From contig CAKPMB010000017.1 in assembly GCA_934167885.1 (NCBI GenBank), positions 1-34,452 of the forward strand: a stretch of 34,452 bases of DNA. The letters run 5' to 3'. This document shows positions 14,743-22,578 of this stretch, one piece after another. This stretch comes from an uncultured Bacilli bacterium. Lineage in GTDB: Bacteria > Bacillota_I > Bacilli_A > RF39 > UBA660. The notes beneath the pieces were generated by a model. The model was not told the origin of the DNA. It did not search any database and saw only the letters and a program-made list of their open reading frames with translations. The position numbers and the translations under genes were made by a program. The first letter of the stretch is position 1; the number at the start of each line of letters is the position of its first letter.

Positions 14743-16347
14743 TTATTCATCCTCCGTATATATATCTGGTAAGTCGTTCTCATATAGTGCATAAACTTTT
14801 TTATCATCTGAAGTTAATGAACTAATGTATCTATAAGAATCAACAACCCTATTTAAAATAATTATTTTATCTTTATCAAACCCAGCATCAATTAAACCTT
14901 CATAAATATCTTTGGTGCGCTTTTTACCTATTAATATTGCATAATCAGCTTGCGCAACTTCTTTTATTTCGCGACCAAACTGATAATTTTTTTCTTTTTC
15001 AGCACTACCAAGTTCAATCATTCCGGGAGTTACAACACATTTAACACCATCCATAAATGATAGAATTTCAAGAGCATTATGAGCGCCAATAGGATTAGAA
15101 TTATAAGCATCATCTAATTGATAAAAACCACCAATTTTCTTTAATTCTAAACGATGAGGTGTTTGTTTTAACATTTTAACACTTGTTTTGATATCATCCC
15201 AAGAAACATTTAAATTTCTTGCTAGTAAAACAGCTGCTAATATATTATATACATTATGTTTTCCTAATAACTTAGTAGATAGTGTTATGCATTCATCCCC
15301 ATATATGCAATCAAATTTCATACCATGGTTATCATACGAAATATTAGTAGCATACATATTAGATTCTTTATTATCAATACCAATCCACATAACCTTAACT
15401 GGATTTTTTAATTTATACTCTCTTTGATAAGGATCATCACGGTTTAGAATGGCCAATCCATTAGGATCCAAACTTTCTATTAGTTCAAATTTAGCTTTTT
15501 GAATATTTTCACGTGACTTAAAAGTTTCTAAATGAGCCTCCCCTATTACGGTTAAAATACCATAGCGTGGTTTAACTAAACCACATATTTCTTTTATTTC
15601 AAGTGGAACATATGCTCCCATTTCAGCAATAAATACTTCATCAAACTTATCTAAATAATTATTAATGGTAATTGTTAAACCTTTTAAAGTATTAAAATTT
15701 TGTGGTGACTTTCTAACAATATATTTAGTTGATAAGATATCATTAAGAATATTCTTACTACTAGTTTTACCATAACTACCAGTTATTCCAACAACCATCA
15801 AATTATTATAACTCTTCAATTTGTTTTTAGCTTTAGAAATAAAGTATAACATTTCAAGTTTATCAAATGGTGTATTTATTAACATTGCAATGTATACAAC
15901 ATAATAAATAAAGAATATCATAATTACAGATATGATAAGTAAGGTTGCAACCCATAAATTATTTTGTAATCTAAGTAGTGGAATGGCAGGGATTGAATAT
16001 AATAAAACAATCATTATAAACAGTCTCTTAATACGGTTAGTCCCTTTTAGAGGGATTTTATTTTGACTTTCTTTATTCTTTTTATATTCGTTGTATATGC
16101 CATACATATACACAATTAAGCTAGCAACAACTGTAAAATCAATAATTGTTTGATCTTTAACAATATATATAAAAGCAAAAAATAATATTGGCACTAAATC
16201 GTAATAGTTAAAGATTCTTTTTTTATTACGAACAAGCCATTTTATATAACGATTATTTTCATTATATAAATTTTGTTGTAGCATATGCATAGCTTCCATG
16301 CTTCGATATATAAAATATATATAATAAGTTATTATAAATAATATCAT
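14743..16347 (-). CDS. murF: MurF-type ligase with N-terminal membrane domain
   Basis: Mur ligases join amino acids or D-Ala-D-Ala to UDP-MurNAc-peptides using ATP. The catalytic part starts at about residue 185: P-loop VVGITGSYGKTSSK, FNTLKGLT, the middle-domain AEMGAY and IGEAHLETF, AILNRDD, GKHNVYNILAA, then the C-terminal-domain DDAYNSNP and TPGMIELGS, all of MurF type. Position next to ddl supports MurF. Oddity: the first ~180 residues form four or five hydrophobic segments (about 1-15, 51-63, 70-84, 108-122, 131-157) where a normal MurF has its UDP-binding domain. It should therefore be membrane-bound, or use a different acceptor. The start at 16347 has AGGAGGTTTT. MurF is the most likely role, but another Mur-like ligase remains possible. 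Confidence 0.8.
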   Translation of the reverse strand: MILFIITYYIYFIYRSMEAMHMLQQNLYNENNRYIKWLVRNKKRIFNYYDLVPILFFAFIYIVKDQTIIDFTVVASLIVYMYGIYNEYKKNKESQNKIPLKGTNRIKRLFIMIVLLYSIPAIPLLRLQNNLWVATLLIISVIMIFFIYYVVYIAMLINTPFDKLEMLYFISKAKNKLKSYNNLMVVGITGSYGKTSSKNILNDILSTKYIVRKSPQNFNTLKGLTITINNYLDKFDEVFIAEMGAYVPLEIKEICGLVKPRYGILTVIGEAHLETFKSRENIQKAKFELIESLDPNGLAILNRDDPYQREYKLKNPVKVMWIGIDNKESNMYATNISYDNHGMKFDCIYGDECITLSTKLLGKHNVYNILAAVLLARNLNVSWDDIKTSVKMLKQTPHRLELKKIGGFYQLDDAYNSNPIGAHNALEILSFMDGVKCVVTPGMIELGSAEKEKNYQFGREIKEVAQADYAILIGKKRTKDIYEGLIDAGFDKDKIIILNRVVDSYRYISSLTSDDKKVYALYENDLPDIYTEDE

Positions 16348-16355
16348 AAAACCTC

Positions 16356-17072
16356 CTACAAGAAATTATCTAATATACAATTAACATGATTTAAATTTTC
16401 TAAATAGCAATAGTGTGTGCCTTCTAAGACCACCAAACCGGCATCTTTAATCAAACTTTCAAGTTCATGAGCTTCATTAAGAGGCACCGCTTCATCATTT
16501 TTTCCCCATATAAGAAGGGTTGGACATTCAATTTTTTTAGCACACTCTGATAAATCTTCATTTACAACCTTTACCAAAATCTCACGCATTATCGGTGAAG
16601 CATTTTTATAGTCAGGTGAACCCATATATCTTTTCATAATATTAGCAAGTGGATTTAAAATTTTGACTTTTTTTAACGTTTTTAGCACTGATTGTTTAAA
16701 ACTTTTGCATTCATGACGGACACAAGGAGATCCAAATAAAACCATTTTGTTAGTTTTATTGCGTGATGCATAAATAATACTCAATCTTCCACCGAATGAA
16801 TGACCAATTAACGAAGGATTAACAATTTCTAATTTGGAAAATAATTCTTCCAACAATTGGACATAATCATATACAGTGTATGCATAGTCAGGTTCTTCTG
16901 ACAAACCAAAGCCCGGTAGATCAATAATCGTAACACGATGCTTATCTTTTAAATAATCACCTAATGGTTCCATCATTTGAATATTTTGCCCCCATCCATG
17001 AAGCAAAACAACATCATCACCTTTGCCATATTGTTTATAATTAACATTGATATTTCGCACTTTTATTAGCAT
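16356..17072 (-). CDS. Alpha/beta hydrolase
   Basis: A 238-residue cytoplasmic alpha/beta-hydrolase. It has the oxyanion loop VVLLHGWGQN, the nucleophile elbow LIGHSFGGRL with the catalytic Ser, an acid-bearing strand CPTLLIWGKNDEAVP and the catalytic His in LEGTHYCYLENL. The substrate cannot be inferred. Its stop is eight bases before the start of the MurF-type gene, and it heads the hydrolase-murF-ddl run, so it may serve wall metabolism; that is inferred from position only. Ribosome site GGAGGCTTT before ATG; TATAAT lies about 15 bases upstream on the minus strand. Confidence 0.88.
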   Translation of the reverse strand: MLIKVRNINVNYKQYGKGDDVVLLHGWGQNIQMMEPLGDYLKDKHRVTIIDLPGFGLSEEPDYAYTVYDYVQLLEELFSKLEIVNPSLIGHSFGGRLSIIYASRNKTNKMVLFGSPCVRHECKSFKQSVLKTLKKVKILNPLANIMKRYMGSPDYKNASPIMREILVKVVNEDLSECAKKIECPTLLIWGKNDEAVPLNEAHELESLIKDAGLVVLEGTHYCYLENLNHVNCILDNFL

Positions 17073-17144
17073 AAAGCCTCCAATACCATTATATCATAAA
17101 ATAATTATCGGCATTTTCCATATAAATTTATTTTACATTATTAG

Positions 17145-17173
17145 ACAAAAAAGAAGTATCAAGAAGATACTCT
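17145..17173 (-). terminator. Intrinsic terminator of glyA
   Basis: AGTATC (17155-17160) / GATACT (17166-17171) with a 5-nt loop. On the minus strand it is followed by TCTTTTTTG. It starts two bases after the glyA stop codon. Confidence 0.7.
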
Positions 17174-17174
17174 A

Positions 17175-18401
17175 CTATATATTATTAATTGGGTATTTTT
17201 TTGTTAACGTTAAAACTTCTTTTGTTAGTTTTTTAAGCATTTGAACATCATCTTTATTGGTTAAGGCCTTATAAATAATATTAGCAATTAAAACAAAATC
17301 ATCTTCTTTTAAGCCTCTTGTTGTCATAGCTGGTGATCCTATACGTATTCCACTTGCCTTGAAAGGGGACAATTTTTCGTTGGGAATAGTGTTTTTATTA
17401 ACTGTTATGTGTAATTTATCCAAAAGTTGTTCAGCCTCGCGTCCATTAATTCCTAAAGAATTATATGTGTCTAATAATATTAAATGATTATCAGTTCCGC
17501 CACTTACAACATGCATGCCTAATTTTATAAAAGTATCAGCCATTGCTTTAATATTTTTTAATACTTGTTGTTGGTAAATTTTAAAAGATGGTTGCATTGC
17601 CTCATAAAAACATTCTGCTTTCGCCCCAATAACATGCATTAATGGACCACCTTGAATTCCTGGAAAAACAACTTTATTAATTTTATCAATTATCTCTTTA
17701 TTATTAGTTAAAATAATTCCACCACGTGGACCTCTTAGTGTTTTATGGGTTGTGCTTGTAACAATATCGGCATATGGAATAGGGCTTTCATGCAAACCTA
17801 CGGCTACCAAGCCGGCAATATGAGCCATATCAACCATTAAATATGCTCCTACTTTATCACATATTTTTCTAAAACGCTTAAAATCTATAAAACGTGAATA
17901 GGCAGACGCCCCCGCAATAATCATCTTTGGCTTTTCTAAAATAGCAATTCTTTCAATTTCATCGTAGTCAAGTTGTTCGGTCTTACTATTAACACGGTAA
18001 TCAACAATTTTGTAATCAATACCCGAAAAACTCATAGGATGACCGTGAGTTAAATGTCCACCATCTGATAAATTCATACCCATAACCTTATCATTTGGTT
18101 TTAATAAAGCCCTATAAACAGCCATATTAGCACTACTTCCACTATGTGGTTGAACATTAGCATAAGCACAATGAAACAAAGAACAAGCGTATTCGATAGC
18201 TTTTGTTTCAAAAATATCAATATACTCACAACCACCATAATAGCGTTTGCCACTATATCCTTCGGCATATTTATTTGTCAAAATACTACCTTGCAATTTT
18301 AAAATATCACGTGATACATAATTCTCACTCGCAATCAACTCAATATTTTCATTTTGACGTTTTCGCTCTTTACGTAAAGCATTTTGTAACACTTTATCCA
18401 T
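17175..18401 (-). CDS. glyA: Serine hydroxymethyltransferase
   Basis: PLP enzyme converting serine and tetrahydrofolate to glycine and methylene-tetrahydrofolate, the main source of one-carbon units. It is full length (about 408 residues). Marks: ELIASENYVS, NKYAEGYSGKRYYGGCEYID, ANVQPHSGSSANMAVY, HLTHGHPMSFSG, DMAHIAGLVA, the PLP lysine in VTSTTHKTLRGPRGG, and GIRIGSPAMTTRG near the end. ATG 18401 is preceded by AGGTGATAATT; an in-frame GTG at 18410 is in that ribosome site. A TATACT -10 lies about 20 bases upstream. It stands alone between terminators. Confidence 0.98.
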   Translation of the reverse strand: MDKVLQNALRKERKRQNENIELIASENYVSRDILKLQGSILTNKYAEGYSGKRYYGGCEYIDIFETKAIEYACSLFHCAYANVQPHSGSSANMAVYRALLKPNDKVMGMNLSDGGHLTHGHPMSFSGIDYKIVDYRVNSKTEQLDYDEIERIAILEKPKMIIAGASAYSRFIDFKRFRKICDKVGAYLMVDMAHIAGLVAVGLHESPIPYADIVTSTTHKTLRGPRGGIILTNNKEIIDKINKVVFPGIQGGPLMHVIGAKAECFYEAMQPSFKIYQQQVLKNIKAMADTFIKLGMHVVSGGTDNHLILLDTYNSLGINGREAEQLLDKLHITVNKNTIPNEKLSPFKASGIRIGSPAMTTRGLKEDDFVLIANIIYKALTNKDDVQMLKKLTKEVLTLTKKYPINNI

Positions 18402-18442
18402 AATTATCACCTACCATATTTAAAGTATAACAAATTTTGTTA

Positions 18443-18467
18443 TGAAAAAAAGTTGCTATTGCAACAT
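18443..18467 (-). terminator. Intrinsic terminator of the DUF421 gene
   Basis: GTTGC (18452-18456) / GCAAC (18461-18465) with a 4-nt loop; on the minus strand it is followed by eight T. It lies between the DUF421 gene and the glyA promoter. Confidence 0.65.
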
Positions 18468-18468
18468 T

Positions 18469-19062
18469 TTACATATTTGGTATAAAATACAAATGATCAT
18501 TTTTAAAGAAAGCATATGATACATTCTCAACCGTCAAACTATGTTTTAGAATCTTATGATTTAACCAATTATAATCCTTCTTAATTAATTTTAAATTATC
18601 ATACATAACTTTCCCATCAACTATCAAAGAAATAGGATAATTAACTAAATCATTTCTAATAATTATTAAATCATTTTTATATAAATAACCTAAATCAACT
18701 TTTTTAAGATCTCTAACACCTTCCCTTTTAAGTTTTTTTAAAATATCATTAATACTTATTTTATTCTCAACTATGTTACGATACAAAATATTACCATTCT
18801 TAATAACAAGAGTATTTTTATTGAGTTTAGGATCATTCTTTATTAAAAATTTAAATAAATAGTTAAAAATAATAATAAAAATAATTATTAAAAAATAAGT
18901 CAAAAAATTAATATTCAAGAGAATTGAAATTGTCCAAAGATTAAGAAGTGTTACTATTATAATAAAATCTTCTATCATAATTTTCTTGTGACTTGCCAAA
19001 TAGTAATATAATAACCAAATCATAATATAGCCCAATATTACTTTAATAAAAAAATCAAACAT
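18469..19062 (-). CDS. DUF421 (YetF-like) membrane protein
   Basis: A 197-residue protein with three N-terminal hydrophobic segments (about 5-25, 32-50 and 53-72). A cytoplasmic domain follows, with the family pattern NTLVIKNGNILYRNIVENKIS, ILKKLKREGVRDLKKVDLGYL and PISLIVDGKVMYDNL. These match YetF/YdfS-type proteins, whose biochemical role is not known and some of which are tied to spore or membrane functions. I choose ATG 19062, with GGTGATAAT just upstream. The ATG at 19107 overlaps the ltaS stop and has no ribosome site. Oddity: the chosen start codon and ribosome site lie in a strong hairpin (19051-19092). Confidence 0.78.
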   Translation of the reverse strand: MFDFFIKVILGYIMIWLLYYYLASHKKIMIEDFIIIVTLLNLWTISILLNINFLTYFLIIIFIIIFNYLFKFLIKNDPKLNKNTLVIKNGNILYRNIVENKISINDILKKLKREGVRDLKKVDLGYLYKNDLIIIRNDLVNYPISLIVDGKVMYDNLKLIKKDYNWLNHKILKHSLTVENVSYAFFKNDHLYFIPNM

Positions 19063-19092
19063 ATTATCACCATAAACATTATGTTTGATTTT
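19044..19092 (-). terminator. Terminator-like hairpin enclosing the start of the DUF421 gene
   Basis: A perfect 12-bp inverted repeat, AAAATCAAACAT (19051-19062) / ATGTTTGATTTT (19081-19092), with an 18-nt loop. On the minus strand the ATG of the DUF421 gene is the first three bases of the downstream arm, its GGTGAT ribosome site is in the loop, and seven T follow. It can act as the ltaS terminator and also hide the DUF421 start. Confidence 0.6.
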
Positions 19093-19106
19093 ATTTAATA
19101 TATACA

Positions 19107-21026
19107 TTATTTTAATAAATAATTGTAATAATTATTTTTAACAATCATCTTACTCATATTAATGCGATTTCGAACAATATTATTCATATTTTTAACATAA
19201 TCATCACTAACATCACTGGCACCATCAAAATAGTTTTTATTAGCATAATATGTTCCCTTATCACTTACCCAACTATGGTTTGTAAACATTGCAATACCAG
19301 GGGATGAACTAAAGATATCCTTACCAATAATAAGTCTTGAATCATATGCAATACCAAATAAATTTAACACAGTTGGTAAAACATCAATAGACATACATGC
19401 TTTATCTATCTCTTTGGTTTTTAATTGATTATTCCAAATTATTAAGGCATTATGATTTACTTCAATAACACTATCTCTTTGATATGAAGATATTTTATTA
19501 ATATTAGCAAGCGATAAATTATAAGGATAGTGATCAGCTAACAAAACAATAACAGTTTTATCAAGTATATTGTTTTCATCTAACTTATTAATCAAGTATT
19601 CAAGAGCTCTATCTAATTCAATTTGAGTAGCAAGATAGGCTTTTATGTTTTCATTATATGGCAACGCATCAACATATTTTTTGTTTTTACTTGCCATATT
19701 ATTGCCACTAAATGTATAACCATAATGACCAGATACGCTCATATAATAAGCTATAAAAGGTTTATCACTTTTAATATAATCGTCAACGGTCGTCCTCATC
19801 ATTTCAAGATCACTTTCTGGCCAACTATTACAATTCATTCGTTTTTCCAAACCATTACCACATCCTAAAAAATTAGTAAAACCTTGGGTTTTAATATATT
19901 TATTACGATCTTGAAATTTATACCAATTATCATGATAAGCATAAGTATTATAATTAGCATTTTTAAAAACGGTTCCTAACCCATATGGAAAATAATTTGT
20001 GCCACTGCGCCATTTAGTCAAAATAGAGTTATCAGCGAATAATCCCGTTAATGATTGAAATTCTCCACCAATGGTGCTTAAATTGTTAGGCGTATAAAAT
20101 TTATTAAATTTAAAGCCTGAATTAACAAGTTTATAAAGTGTTGGGGTTAATTCTTTGCTAACACCAATTTCACTAAAACTTTCGGCAGTAATATATATCA
20201 AATTATATCCAGCAAAACGTCCAGTATATTCATTTTGAGTTGTGCCACTATCGTTAATCATATATTCATTAATAGACTTAATTTCATTATTAGTGGTTGC
20301 CTTATTGAAATCTAATAATTGCACGTTATCCTCATACTTAGTTTCTTTTTCTTTATCATTGCCATCTGATACTTTAACAAAATCTTCAGAAAAGCCGAAA
20401 ATTGCTCGATATAAATCCAAATTATATGATGCTAAAACTCCCATTTTTTCAACATTTAAAGCATTATCATTAATTTTATAATAAAGTGTCCATATAGACA
20501 TATCATTTCTTTTTTGAGTATTAACACACACAATGTAACAAGTAAGAGAAACAATTATCATTAGGAGGCTAAAAGCATATTCTTTCAATAATTTAAAAGA
20601 ATAATTTAGTTTTTTTCGTAAAAATATATATGCAATAATTGGCAAGGCAAAAATAATTAAAAATATCGAACAACTGCCAATGGCACTAAATGTTTCACCA
20701 ACAAAACTTCCTAATTGATCACTTATACCGATAACACTAAATGAAAAGAACGATTTAAGCGTTTTATAAAAAACTAACTGTGTGCTAAATAAAAGCCATA
20801 AAATCCCTAATACAATATAAGATATTATATTAGCTGTTTTGCCATTAAAAATACTTGTTAATAAGCATAAGAAAGATGATACAATAAGCGAATAAAAGAA
20901 TATATTGATAATTGACGTTTTAAGAAAGCTATCAAACATCATAAAACCAAAACTAAATTCTAAAAATAATATCACTATTGTCCAAAAAAACCATTTTATT
21001 AAAACACTTTTCATTAAAGTTTTCAC
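19107..21026 (-). CDS. ltaS: LtaS-type sulfatase (lipoteichoic acid synthase-like)
   Basis: LtaS enzymes polymerise glycerol phosphate from phosphatidylglycerol outside the membrane. It has about five N-terminal membrane segments (residues ~10-190), then an extracellular sulfatase-fold domain: YITAESFSEIG (metal-binding Glu), the catalytic Thr in NLSTIGGEFQSLTG, KWRSGTNYFPYGLG, YYMSVSGHYGY, and VIVLLADHYPYN with the Asp-His metal ligands. I place the start at GTG 21026 because GGAGG sits five bases before it. An ATG 12 bases further upstream has no ribosome site, because the GGAGG is inside its second and third codons. Related glycerol- or ethanolamine-phosphate transferases share these motifs, so the exact polymer is not certain. 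Confidence 0.85.
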   Translation of the reverse strand: MKTLMKSVLIKWFFWTIVILFLEFSFGFMMFDSFLKTSIINIFFYSLIVSSFLCLLTSIFNGKTANIISYIVLGILWLLFSTQLVFYKTLKSFFSFSVIGISDQLGSFVGETFSAIGSCSIFLIIFALPIIAYIFLRKKLNYSFKLLKEYAFSLLMIIVSLTCYIVCVNTQKRNDMSIWTLYYKINDNALNVEKMGVLASYNLDLYRAIFGFSEDFVKVSDGNDKEKETKYEDNVQLLDFNKATTNNEIKSINEYMINDSGTTQNEYTGRFAGYNLIYITAESFSEIGVSKELTPTLYKLVNSGFKFNKFYTPNNLSTIGGEFQSLTGLFADNSILTKWRSGTNYFPYGLGTVFKNANYNTYAYHDNWYKFQDRNKYIKTQGFTNFLGCGNGLEKRMNCNSWPESDLEMMRTTVDDYIKSDKPFIAYYMSVSGHYGYTFSGNNMASKNKKYVDALPYNENIKAYLATQIELDRALEYLINKLDENNILDKTVIVLLADHYPYNLSLANINKISSYQRDSVIEVNHNALIIWNNQLKTKEIDKACMSIDVLPTVLNLFGIAYDSRLIIGKDIFSSSPGIAMFTNHSWVSDKGTYYANKNYFDGASDVSDDYVKNMNNIVRNRINMSKMIVKNNYYNYLLK

Positions 21027-21045
21027 ATTAACCTCCATTAAAGAG

Positions 21046-21075
21046 AAAAAAGGATAGCTTAATTTATCCTTTTTG
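21046..21075. terminator. Intrinsic terminator of the coiled-coil gene
   Basis: AAAAAGGATA (21047-21056) / TATCCTTTTT (21065-21074), 8-nt loop holding the stop codon of the upstream gene. T-rich on both strands. It separates the coiled-coil gene from ltaS. Confidence 0.75.
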
Positions 21076-21958
21076 AACCATAATCATCATTAGAACTTTC
21101 AAGAGTTTGACGTTCTTTAAGAATAGCATTTTGCAAATTCTTAATTTCATCATTTAAACCTTCAATCATTGTAGTATAACTTAATTTTTCTTCTTGAAGC
21201 TCTTCTATTCTTTTTGCTTTTTGGGTTTGAATATCTTTATATTGAGCTTTTAATTGCTCAAATAATTCTGTTTTTTGTTTAGCATCACCTTTTAATTTTA
21301 AAATATCACTTGATAATTCATTAATTAATCCGCTTTCATCAATTGGAACTTCCTTTTGTAAATAATCATCAACCGATGGTGTATTCTCTTTTACTATAGT
21401 TTCTGTGTGTGTTACTGGTGATGCATATTTAGCAGTTGTTCTTGTAAGTGGTTGCGTTACAACTTCTTTATTAACAACCTCATCATTTATTGCAACATTA
21501 GAAGAAACTCTACTAGGAAAAGTCGAAACATTATTATAAGGTTCCTTCTTAAGTATTTCATGAACTATTTTTGAAATTCCAAAAATATCTCTAAGGCCAA
21601 CAACATGTTTTTTAACACGTTTATTAACACGAATCTTATGAGCACTGCTTATTGGTAATTCTTGGAAACTATCACCATAAACCGTCATTAAAAAACTTTG
21701 CATAACAGCAGCATAATTAGTTGGTTTACTAACCTTCACTTCTTCAACATTAGGTTCTATAACTGGACTAACTTTAGGTGTCACTGTAACTTCAGGTTTT
21801 ACTACAGGCTTCCTCGTCTCAGTATTAAGCAATGCGCTTAGCATACTATCATATTTATTTTTTAAATTTTTAAGTTTTTCCATGCCAGCCATTTTTGCAG
21901 GTTTTGTATTAACTTTTGTTCTTTCTTGTGGATATCTTAAATATGTTATCGCTTCCAT
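21059..21958 (-). CDS. Hypothetical cytoplasmic coiled-coil protein
   Basis: A 299-residue protein of no family I recognise. It has no signal peptide or membrane helix. The layout is a basic N-terminus, a Pro/Val-rich linker (VVKPEVTVTPKVSPVIEP, about 50-70), a conserved-looking basic block (PISSAHKIRVNKRVKKHVVGLRD and FGISKIVHEILKKEP), a Thr/Ser/Val-rich linker, and a C-terminal coiled coil from about residue 205 to 290 rich in E, K and Q. Such an architecture suggests a scaffold or cytoskeleton-linked protein, but this is inference. The ATG at 21958 follows GGGGGTAAGACC. It is 12 bases downstream of the DUF1292 gene and likely in its operon. Confidence 0.7.
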   Translation of the reverse strand: MEAITYLRYPQERTKVNTKPAKMAGMEKLKNLKNKYDSMLSALLNTETRKPVVKPEVTVTPKVSPVIEPNVEEVKVSKPTNYAAVMQSFLMTVYGDSFQELPISSAHKIRVNKRVKKHVVGLRDIFGISKIVHEILKKEPYNNVSTFPSRVSSNVAINDEVVNKEVVTQPLTRTTAKYASPVTHTETIVKENTPSVDDYLQKEVPIDESGLINELSSDILKLKGDAKQKTELFEQLKAQYKDIQTQKAKRIEELQEEKLSYTTMIEGLNDEIKNLQNAILKERQTLESSNDDYGSKRIN

Positions 21959-21970
21959 GGTCTTACCCCC

Positions 21971-22240
21971 TTATTCATTTTTTGATAATTCACGTAATAC
22001 TGATTTAATTCTTGTCCATTCATCATTATCACTAACAGTATTTAATACTGGTGAACCACTTGTATAATCTATTTTTGAAATATATATTGTTACATTCCCA
22101 ACTTCATCTACTTCATTTTTAGTAAATATAATATATTCATTATTATTATCATTAAATTTAAATGTTAACAAAACTTCAACTTCTTCACGAGTTCCATCAG
22201 ATAAAACAGTCACCATTTTGTGTTTTTTACTTTCTTCCAT
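21971..22240 (-). CDS. DUF1292 (YrzB-like) family protein
   Basis: A small acidic protein of 89 residues with the DUF1292 pattern: VTVLSDGTREEVEVLLTFKFNDNN, then EYIIFT, followed by NVTIYISKIDYTSG and a C-terminal WTRIKSVLREL. The family is widespread in Firmicutes and has no assigned function. ATG 22240 is chosen for AGAGGGAGGAATTTT before it; the frame extends to 22270 without a ribosome site. It probably begins a unit with the coiled-coil gene. Confidence 0.8.
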   Translation of the reverse strand: MEESKKHKMVTVLSDGTREEVEVLLTFKFNDNNNEYIIFTKNEVDEVGNVTIYISKIDYTSGSPVLNTVSDNDEWTRIKSVLRELSKNE

Positions 22241-22293
22241 AAAATTCCTCCCTCTATCATCTAAATACATTGTAGACTATTTAACGTCCAATT

Positions 22294-22578
22294 TCAAGTA
22301 TTTTTGACTTTTTTTAACACAAAATACTTGCATTTATAAGCACATTGTTCCTTTAAATACACATCTTTAGTGTTATAATCATTTATTTTGTTAAAACGTT
22401 TATTAGACTTATCGCAAAAACCTTTAAGACGTAATTTGTTATAAGCATAGTCTCCAACAATATAATCATAGTCATAAAAATACTCTGTCCACAAATTATT
22501 TATCTCATCTTGATTTAGACAATTATTTTCATCTTCTAAAACTTCGTAAGTAACTTCTTGTAATGTAATTGTTTTCAT
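22294..22578 (-). CDS. YutD-like (DUF1027) protein
   Basis: A 94-residue protein. The central DYDYIVGDYAYNKLRLKGF and the C-terminal YLKEQCAYKCKYFVLKKVK are the pattern of B. subtilis YutD, a conserved protein of unknown function. It holds two Cys in the C-terminal motif (QCAYKC). Its ATG overlaps the TGA of the upstream glycosidase-like gene (ATGA), so the two are coupled. An inverted repeat (CAAGTATTTTTG / CAAAATACTTG, 22295-22330) covers its last codons and may help end the transcript. Confidence 0.82.
   Translation of the reverse strand: MKTITLQEVTYEVLEDENNCLNQDEINNLWTEYFYDYDYIVGDYAYNKLRLKGFCDKSNKRFNKINDYNTKDVYLKEQCAYKCKYFVLKKVKNT

Noticed and set aside
22295..22330. Intrinsic terminator after the YutD-like gene
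   Set aside because: The inverted repeat is good, but no T-run follows on the minus strand; noted only as a hairpin.
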